A program made the position numbers and the translations under genes. The notes below the pieces were generated by a model. That model was not told the DNA's origin and ran no database searches. It saw nothing but the letters and a program-made list of their open reading frames with translations. Shown one piece after another: positions 1 through 6,718 of a DNA stretch of 11,050 nucleotides. The DNA comes from Amoebophrya sp. AT5.2 (Eukaryota > Sar > Dinophyceae > Syndiniales > Amoebophryaceae), in the NCBI GenBank assembly GCA_005223375.1, contig RXOD01006173.1, positions 1-11,050 of the forward strand, given 5' to 3'. The stretch's first letter is position 1. Every line of letters starts with the position of its first letter.

Positions 1-180
1 TGGGAATTGGATTGGGAATGGAAAAATTGCATTCGAAATTCAATTGGAAAATTGGAATCAATTTAATTGACATGATTTTGGGATTTGCTTTCGCGATGCA
101 TTACATGGAATGCAAAAAATTGAGCAATCAAATATTGAATTAATTTAATGTTTGGAATCACGACACACATGGCATGGAAA

Positions 181-279
181 AAAAATTGAATGCAAAAAAT
201 TGGTGGTGACGACAAAAATTGAATGCGAAAAATTGGTGGCACTGGCATTGACAAAAATTTCAACATAAAAAATTGGTGG
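181..279. repeat. Short tandem repeat, three degenerate copies
   Basis: Positions 181-206 and 214-239 are 26-nt copies that differ at one base only (a or g at the fourteenth position) and start 33 nt apart. A diverged third copy lies at 253-279, with the same AAAAA start and the same AAAAATTGGTGG end but a different middle. The last two copies are each preceded by GAC. The unit is A-rich and ends in TTGGTGG. It is visible directly in the sequence; the function is unknown. Confidence 0.8.
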
Positions 280-712
280 TATTCAATTTCAACTGATGAA
301 AAAAATTTTGGGCATCCAATTCCAAATTGCATGTTTGAATTTGAATTTGAAATTGTGTGTTGGAAATCAATGGCAAATTTTGGTCGCTCACAATCACACC
401 CATGGCATGCTGCTTTTTTCGCGGCCACAACCACATCGCAAAAGCATTGGCAAAGAGAGCATTTTTTATTTTCGTGGTGGCCCATCGATCTGGTCTTTGA
501 CTTGAGCCACGCAAGCTGCACAACCTACCCCACCAAACAAACACAAAGCTAAACCAACACTCAATCGTGCAGCAGCCACAAAAAAAGCAGGATTTACAAG
601 AAAGATGCATGACACTCACTCTCGAAGCGAAAACTTGGATGATTTGTTGGACACAATCACAAAAATGGACTGACTCCATGGATATGTTACTGGGGGAATT
701 CACGGGCTTCGA

Positions 713-744
713 ATGGAATGCATGGATATCTATGGAATGCATGG
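713..744. repeat. Direct repeat of a 13-base word
   Basis: ATGGAATGCATGG occurs at 713-725 and again at 732-744, a 19-nt offset. Its first ten bases also occur at 105-114, so the word is a recurrent element of the AT-rich flank. The core TGCA is palindromic. No coding or RNA role is apparent. Confidence 0.75.
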
Positions 745-782
745 GGTGCAAATGTTCGCATTTGTTTCGTACTTTTGTGCTT

Positions 783-788
783 TTTATT
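783..788 (-). promoter_or_regulatory. Candidate poly(A) signal of the helicase gene
   Basis: The minus strand reads AATAAA here, about 62 nt past the helicase stop codon at 851-853. Position and word fit a eukaryotic polyadenylation signal. However, the region is AT-rich, so the word could be chance, and the poly(A) signal used by this organism is unknown. Confidence 0.25.
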
Positions 789-850
789 TTTTTAACACAT
801 CGAGTACATTCTGATTCCATCACAAAGACAAACATGTTGAAGCAAGTTGA

Positions 851-3450
851 TCAAGCAATTTCATTTGCATTCGCAACTTTGCGCCTTTTCGCTTCATGTT
901 CATCATGGGACCCACCAGTTTCAGTGGCCGCATTGCGTTCACCAATCCCGACGCCATCAAACAATTTTTCTACTTCCAGCTTCGCTTCTTCCATGCTACT
1001 ACAAGGCAGCACCCGCACGTTTGTTGCTGCCGCCTTATTATCACTTCCCAGCATCTCCATGATTGCTTTCCAGCATGAGGGCTTTTGCTGCGCCCCAGCA
1101 CCTCTGCCCGCTTGCCCAGCCGGTGCTTTGAATGAGCACGTCCCGAGCTGGGATAACTTCCCAACCAGCACCAGCACGCTTTGGCAGCGGCTCATCGCCA
1201 CATTTATGAAGTGTGGGTCGCAAGCGCGTTTCATCGTCTGCAACGTGGTGTCTTCAAATTCCCCGCCGTGGCCAGCACCTCTGCCCTTATTTCCGTGACC
1301 CCCTGCCCCGCCGCCGCCCGCACCGCTCACAGTGTTGATAATGACGACGTCGCGCTCGGACCCCTGAAATTTGTCCACCGTGTCGATGTTGCGAACCGCC
1401 GCGGTCTGCGCGTCCATGCTGGCGTCCATCACGACGTCCAAATCCATGTTTTCCCATTTCGCCCATTCCGACTCCGGAATGCCGGCCAGCTCTGTGCGCA
1501 GCCGGTTTTTGTGTCGGTTGTACGGCGACAACACGCAAATGTCCTTCGTTGTGTAGAAAGTTGTTGTCAACTCTGAAGAGGAGGAGCAAGAGCTTTTCTT
1601 CGTGCGCAGCAGCCTGTCGTAGATCAGCTTGGTGATCTGCGCCTCATCGCTGTTCTCGAGGGACCTTTGGAACATGTTGAAGTCGGCAGCGCCAAAGGAC
1701 AAGTCGAGCGCGATGATGGTTTTAGCAATAGCTCCCCCGCGGCCCCCCGCGGTGCCCGCCCACCGCTCCACTATGTTCGGGCCGTCCTTCAGTTTGTCTT
1801 CGTAGAACAAGCGGCTCACGATCTGGCGGACGGCCGGCGGCATGCGGTGCTGCTCCTCAAGCATGACGAAGCCATCGGAGACGTTCTTGTTCATGATGAG
1901 CCGCTCCATCGTGCTGACGCCGTAGCCCTGGTCGCGCACGCCATCGGAGACGTACGGCTGCAACTGCTTGTGGTCGCCGACGAGGATCACTTTTTTGAGC
2001 GTGGGGATCTTTTGCACGAGGATGAACAGCTTCAAGTCCTCCACCTGCCCCGCTTCGTCCAATACCAACGTGTCGAACTCGGCGGCGAGAAAGTCTTCCG
2101 TCTTCGAAGAAGCGTTGTGCAAGGTGGTGAACACAACCTGCTTGCTGCCGTTGGCAATTTCCGAGCTGATCAGGTTGTCCTTCCGGTACCAGCCGCCGGC
2201 CTGGAGGATCTTCTTGGACACCTTCTTCTCGAAACCGACGCGGAGGCACTTCTGCTTCACGGTGAAGTAGTTGTATTCGGGCTTATCGATGTCGTCCAGA
2301 ACCTTTTCGGCGATCGCATCGACGGCTACATTGCTGTTGCACAAAACGAGCGCGCGGCCACCGCGCCGCACGGTCTGGGGCAGAATCCCGCGGGCAATCA
2401 GGTGGGATTTGCCGGTTCCTGGACCGATGAGGTTGTTTCTTTGAGGTCAACTACTTTCCTCGCCTCCGCTTCCGAAGACCGATTCTCGGGTAAGTAGGAT
2501 AAACGACATATCATCTAGACCATAGGACACTCGCTCTCGCACTCACTCACACTCGTCTCCCGACACATGATATTCATACCTGGTGGTCCCTGCACGATGA
2601 CGGGGCCGTGCGTCGTGAGTGCCTCCAGCGCCAGCGCCCGGCACTGCTGCGGGTTGAACAGAAGCTGCAGCGAGGGGTTTTCTGTCCGCACCCAGCCGTC
2701 CATTTTTTCGTTGCTGATGACGCCCTGACCCGCTGGCTGCTCTCCCAAGAACAGTTGCCGGCAGAGCGCCGACGGCGGTTCGCTCCGCAGCTTCTGCAGG
2801 CTCGCCGCCGGCGCCGTCACCATGAAGTTAAAGTTCCGCAGTTTCCGAAAAAACGTGGAGGTTTGCGGTTGCGTCATTTCTTTCCGCACGGTGTCGAGCA
2901 CGTCCCGGCGGGCGCGCAGCACCAGTCCGTCCTTCTGGTTCATGGCCTCGCAAAAAACGATCGCCACGTTCTTCACGCGGTCCGTCGTTGTTCCTGCTGC
3001 GCCGCTGCTTTTCCCACACTGCACGAGGAGCATGAACTTGCTCCACGCCGCTTTCGCGTTTTCCGGTGGGAACTTTCCCGGAAGCGGCGTCACGTGCATT
3101 TTCACCCCTCCCGGATCCGCAGCCGCCACGATTTGGCAGCTCAGCGTGGACACCCCGACATACCGCAAGTGCAGGTGCTGCTCGAGCGGCGCTTTCGTGC
3201 CGCACGTCCCTGCAGCCTGCGCGGTCTCCTCACGGAACATCTCGAGAATGGCGGCGAGCTGGGCGTCCACAAACTGCGCAGGATCCGTGAACGCCGCGGC
3301 CGTGCTGGCCGTGGAACTCCCGTTCATCTGGGGTGCCGGGGGCAGCTCGTAGGGCTGCTGCAAAGTCTCAAGGTCGGTGTGCTTCACCGTGTAGTCTGTC
3401 ACCGTGAAGTCCGGAGCCAGCGGAAACTCCGGAAGAGGCCGCCGACGCAT
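851..3450 (-). CDS. Superfamily 1B RNA/DNA helicase, UPF1/IGHMBP2-like
   Basis: This predicted ATP-driven 5'-3' nucleic-acid helicase is encoded by exon 1 (3450-2580) and exon 2 (2418-851). Together they give 2439 nt and 812 residues. Motifs in order: a Q-motif-like FNPQQ (265-269); Walker A GPPGTGKS (288-295), complete only after splicing; motif Ia LVLCNSNVAVD; Walker B with DEAGQ (from 411); motif III VGDHKQLQP (437); EEQHRMPP (478); SPYNRH (588); motif V TVDKFQGSERD (637); and motif VI NVAMSRC (696). The DEAGQ box and the motif V/VI forms are those of the UPF1-like SF1B group. A Gly/His-rich insert lies between motifs V and VI (about 656-676), and a KRRK cluster near 801-804 could be a nuclear signal. 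The roughly 260 N-terminal residues show no recognised CH-type zinc domain and no R3H domain is seen. The start is the first ATG of the open frame, in an A-rich context; the frame extends upstream only from non-ATG codons. Whether it is UPF1, IGHMBP2/SMUBP2 or another member cannot be settled by eye. Confidence 0.9.
2419..2579 (-). other. Helicase intron inside the Walker A codons
   Basis: The 161-nt intron begins GTATGAAT and ends GGTCCAG. It splits the second glycine codon of GPPG (phase 1). Removing it restores GGA CCA CCA GGA ACC GGC AAA TCC, which is a perfect Walker A motif, so the boundaries are well supported. CCAGG occurs at both junctions: exon CCAG|G and intron CCAG|G. If it is not removed, the frame runs into a stop 20 codons after GPPG. 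Confidence 0.92.
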
Positions 3451-3945
3451 TTTTTTGGGCGACGGGGACGCGCGTAGAGCGCTCCTCAGTGATGTTGAAA
3501 AGGCGGGGAAAATACTGGATCGTAGAGACGTTGCTGCAGCAGGTGGCTTCTCGTTGAAGTGTTTGCGTGAGCGGCAGTACGTAGTGAGAGTGACGCTGAC
3601 GCACGGAGGATTGAGACAACTACAAATAGCAATCGGCTTATGCAGAGTTAGAGCATGACACTTCTTGAGAGCCGCCTCTCGGTAGCACGTTGACGTTCGC
3701 GGCGCTGTGTAGAATCTCACACTTACATTCACGGTTTGAAGATGTGCTTGCAAGCGATTCAGGGTGACTTCAAGCGGATCGCTTTGCTTTTTTTCTGGGC
3801 AGCAGAGACAAGGGCAAGGCGAAAAAAATGGAACTCAGCGTGTGATCGAATGAATGTCCCTCGATCCTTCCACGATTAGCCACGGTTTGACGGTCTTGTC
3901 AGCACAAAAAGCGAACCTCAAACGGGCGTTAATCCTTGGATTTCC
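3451..3945. other. Intergenic region between nuclease and helicase genes
   Basis: About 495 nt separate the nuclease stop from the helicase ATG. The part next to the helicase (3451-3753) is open in the helicase frame but has no ATG, and its translation looks unlike a protein domain, so it is taken as 5' UTR. A textbook donor GTAAGT on the minus strand begins at 3726, and a plausible acceptor ATCCAG ends at 3515, so a roughly 212-nt 5' UTR intron is possible. No promoter element is recognisable. Confidence 0.5.
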
Positions 3946-5421
3946 TTACCAGCACGGTATGGTGGCCATCATTGCGACGTGGTCTGAGGGGTAGTCGGCA
4001 TTTGGTAGCTTTTCGGGTCTTTCCTCTACAAATCTCTCGTACTCTGATGCGGATGCGAAGTCCCAAAACTCGCCCCGACACGCCGCGACTTTCCGGCCCC
4101 CTGACGCGATCTTTTGCGAGGAGCTTGCGCCGCGCACGAGAATGTAGTCTAGCACGGCCTTCACCTCGTACTCGGACCAACCTGCCCACGACGTGTAGGC
4201 CGGATACGTGCTCGAACCAGAGGACGCTATTCTGCTGTTCTTCCACTCATCCACGTCCACCAGAAATGCGTTTTCGAACCCCACCTGTTCCAAGTAGGGG
4301 ACGACTTTCGGTGCCACCGGGCCCTCCATGATTTTTGCTTCCGGCCCCGCCGTGCTACAGTACGGTCGGCAGTGCGCGTTCAAATCCGCGGTCAGGATCA
4401 CGGGCACGGTTCCCAGTGCCGGAGGCCCTTTGCCTTTGTTCTGCGGCTTTTCCGAGGACTGCATGAACTCGGCAATCAGCTTGTTCAGCGACTCCGCCTG
4501 CTTCAGCCGCACCCCCTCCATGGCCGCCGAAAAGCCCGCCTTCATGTGCGTGGTGCACACTATCAACTCTTTGTTGCCCATCTGGCGCTGCAGCCGTTTT
4601 TGCTGTTCTTGATTTGATGCAGCTTTTTCGCCTCCTCCTGTGTAGACAAATCTTCCCATCAGGGCGACCATGATTTGGTCCTCCAACAGCTTCCTGCGCA
4701 GGGGCTTGAGGAGCCGCCACCGACTCGACTTCCACAAAATCGCGCAGCCGTCGTTGGCGTAGCGCCCCCGCTTCTTGAAGAAGAGCCCCTCAGCCATGTT
4801 CCGGCCGTAGGAAGATGCGCTCCCTGTAGCTGCGGAAGACGAAGAAGTTGTTCCAGATGAAGTTCCTAAGCTCAGCGCTACCAACAGCTCGTGAAAAAAG
4901 TCCTCTTCGATTTCTTGGAAACAGAGGAAGTCGGCTCCGCCATCGCTGTGCCACGCTCTTGCGACGGAAGCGGTGATCATTTGCTTCCGCTTCTCCCAGG
5001 CGAGGTCTGCATTCGTGGCGCGAAAGGCGAAATTGTCCTTCGGCTTCGCCTCGCCCGGCGCCAGTTCGGGTGCCTTTCTGAAGCGATGAAAACCGCCCTC
5101 CCAATTCTGCATCGGAATGTGGCAGTTGTCTTTTATGTGCTCGGCAGCGAACGGGACCGGCTGGCCCTCCGCGAGCGTGGGAGCGAGGAGATTCCATTGC
5201 AGCACGCGCACGAGTATGGGCTCTTCCTGTTCATCTCGACGTCCACTCTGGATCGTCTCGACAGGGTTTTGTTCGTGGGCCTTCTTCGCCTGGTGGAGTG
5301 GTACAGAGGCAGATGCAGCTGGAGCTGCCTCCGCCTCCCTCACGTCTCCGGATACGTCCTTCTCCGACGCGCTGGAATCCAAGGAAAGCGCGCCAAAGCG
5401 ATTGTGCGTAGCAGGCGTCAT
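3946..5421 (-). CDS. Endonuclease/exonuclease/phosphatase family enzyme, nocturnin/CCR4-like
   Basis: The gene is intronless and encodes 491 residues from this ATG. The catalytic series of the Mg-dependent EEP fold is complete: LQWN (74-77), CFQE (167-170), TTHMKAG (290-296), ADLNA (345-349, replacing the usual GDFN), LDYI (424-427) and YPSDH (477-481). The spacing and flanks (AWEKRK before the QE box, THMKAG, PAYTSW before LDY, and YPSDH close to the C-terminus) match the nocturnin/CCR4 deadenylase branch, whose members remove poly(A) or, for nocturnin, the 2'-phosphate of NADP(H). The substrate here is not decidable. A serine-rich insert (about 184-206) follows the QE box, and the first 65 residues look disordered. 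In-frame ATGs at 5433 and 5523 would add 4 or 34 residues; 5421 was chosen because the NRFGAL-type start looks like real protein. The stop codon TAA lies inside a donor-like GTAAGG, but splicing there to the nearest good acceptor would give TGA at once, so the end changes little. Confidence 0.9.
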   Translation of the reverse strand: MTPATHNRFGALSLDSSASEKDVSGDVREAEAAPAASASVPLHQAKKAHEQNPVETIQSGRRDEQEEPILVRVLQWNLLAPTLAEGQPVPFAAEHIKDNCHIPMQNWEGGFHRFRKAPELAPGEAKPKDNFAFRATNADLAWEKRKQMITASVARAWHSDGGADFLCFQEIEEDFFHELLVALSLGTSSGTTSSSSAATGSASSYGRNMAEGLFFKKRGRYANDGCAILWKSSRWRLLKPLRRKLLEDQIMVALMGRFVYTGGGEKAASNQEQQKRLQRQMGNKELIVCTTHMKAGFSAAMEGVRLKQAESLNKLIAEFMQSSEKPQNKGKGPPALGTVPVILTADLNAHCRPYCSTAGPEAKIMEGPVAPKVVPYLEQVGFENAFLVDVDEWKNSRIASSGSSTYPAYTSWAGWSEYEVKAVLDYILVRGASSSQKIASGGRKVAACRGEFWDFASASEYERFVEERPEKLPNADYPSDHVAMMATIPCW

Positions 5422-6718
5422 AATTTTGAGCATGCAATTTATTTTCGTGATCGCTTTTATATTGCTTTTATCACTGAAATGCACTACAAGAACGAGCCAG
5501 CAACTAACCTGGGATTGAGACATTTCATTGAGACAAAAATTGATGCCAGTGAAGTACTACGAGTTCTTTTTAGCCGTTGGATTTTTACTACTTGTTCTCG
5601 ACGCAAGAACGCAAAGTGTCCGTATGTAAGGACCCGACACGGTGTCGAAATCCCTTGCTCGATCTTCCACCTTCTCGCATAAAGCCAAGGGCGCAACTTG
5701 CTCTCGCTCGGAACAATCATTGGAACATTTTTCATTCCGCTCATTGATTCTGATCTTCTCGAGGTGCGGCTTGTTTTCGTCATTGTCCGAGTTTTGCTCG
5801 TTATCACGTCGCTATCACTCAAGCCCAGCGAACCACCAACGAGGCGAGGATCCCAACTGGAGGTGCAAGTGGGGGACCGCTACGTACTAGTTTTTGCGCT
5901 GCTCACGCCAATAAGGCCGCAATCGCTTGTGCGTCGACGGAAGTTCGTTTCTGGATTTGAAAAGCAGTTCATTCGAATTAAAAGCTGAAGCTCGCCGCGA
6001 TGATCAGATTGCATCCGCGTCAGCAGGAGTCATTCTTGCATGATGACGAGGCATGGATTTTTGTCATGGTCCGATCCACCGCAGCCTCGATGTCAACACA
6101 AATTCATTGTCTGGAGGGATCGAAACGTTATCAATAGCTGCACGCGCTCCTGCAAGTGCAACTGCAATCACGTATCAGAATCACAATCTGGCTTGAATTA
6201 GGAGAAACACCATACACAAATAATGTGGAACCAAGTTCTGCTTGTTATTTTTTCTGCGAAAATTTCAAGAAAAACAAAGCTGCTGACAAGATCAGCATCC
6301 ATCGTCCTATCAAGGGGAGCGCAAAACGCGGTATATTATTTTTAGCACTACTAGCTAGAAAGCCATACTCATCTATTTCGTTGCATTGACGGTTTTTTCT
6401 TGATTGTTGCTTCTTGCGAGACGTAAGTTCGTTACGCCAAAATAAAGTACGACCACAGTCGGGTGAAAGGTAATAAAGAACCTCGATAGATTTCAAGCGG
6501 TTGCGGTGGAAGCCGAAGCAGTGAACCATCCCAGATGGATCATCGGGTTTCTTTTTTCGATCAGTGATTTTCTCTCCTTGCTTTGCCTTTTTCGCCGTCT
6601 TTCCCTTTCGGTCCACGAATCTCTTTGCGCGCCACTTGATGCACGTATGAGTGAAAATTACTCGTGCGAGCAAAGTATGAACGATAGTCAGAGCTGGTTC
6701 ATCTTCTGCGCTCGCGAT
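5422..6718. other. Intergenic region without a supported gene
   Basis: About 1.3 kb lies between the 5' end of the nuclease gene and the 3' end of the RPxSA gene. Both strands were read. The longest frames (for example 6245-6673 minus and 5698-5988 plus) use mixed, often A/T-ending codons and show no motif. A 13-nt perfect palindrome, CGACAC-G-GTGTCG, lies at 5635-5647. No tRNA, snRNA or spliced-leader sequence was recognised. The minus strand just after 6719 should hold the 3' UTR of the RPxSA gene, and the sequence just left of it presumably holds the nuclease promoter and leader. Confidence 0.55.

Larger units (their letters stand above)
1..850. other. AT-rich repeat-bearing flank without a supported gene
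   Basis: This stretch is clearly richer in A and T than the rest of the window and is dominated by words such as AATTG, CAATT, GAATTTGAATTT and poly-A runs, especially in positions 1-400. Reading frames here encode low-complexity peptides rich in Phe, Asn, Cys and His and show none of the GC-ending codon use seen in the three genes. It contains a tandem repeat (181-279), a dispersed ten-base word ATGGAATGCA (105-114, 713-722, 732-741) and, at 783-788, a possible poly(A) signal for the helicase gene. I see no RNA gene. It is best read as intergenic or satellite-like sequence downstream of the helicase. Confidence 0.6.

Noticed and set aside
497..520. Spliced-leader-like CTTGAGCCA on the plus strand
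   Set aside because: Only nine bases agree with the reverse of the dinoflagellate leader, and the rest does not match.
1667..2497. Long plus-strand open frame opposite the helicase
   Set aside because: It is antisense to conserved helicase motifs and encodes a His/Val/Leu-rich peptide without motifs. It is a shadow produced by GC-ending codons on the other strand. The same holds for 1181-1576, 2608-3477 and 4891-5682 plus.
3451..3753. N-terminal extension of the helicase by about 100 residues
   Set aside because: The open frame has no ATG upstream of 3450 (its first codon is TTG), the peptide looks like no domain, and a good donor GTAAGT lies within it.
3941..3955. Donor-like GTAAGG overlapping the nuclease stop codon
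   Set aside because: The protein already ends a few residues after the final catalytic SDH, as in the family. Splicing to the nearest good acceptor would create an immediate TGA.
5635..5660. Palindrome followed by GAAATCCC, resembling a tRNA T arm
   Set aside because: The GTTCGA core is missing and no matching D arm, anticodon arm or acceptor stem was found around it.
6245..6673. 142-codon minus-strand frame just after the RPxSA gene
   Set aside because: Lys/Arg-rich then hydrophobic, with mixed A/T-ending codons and no motif. It is more likely 3' UTR and intergenic sequence.
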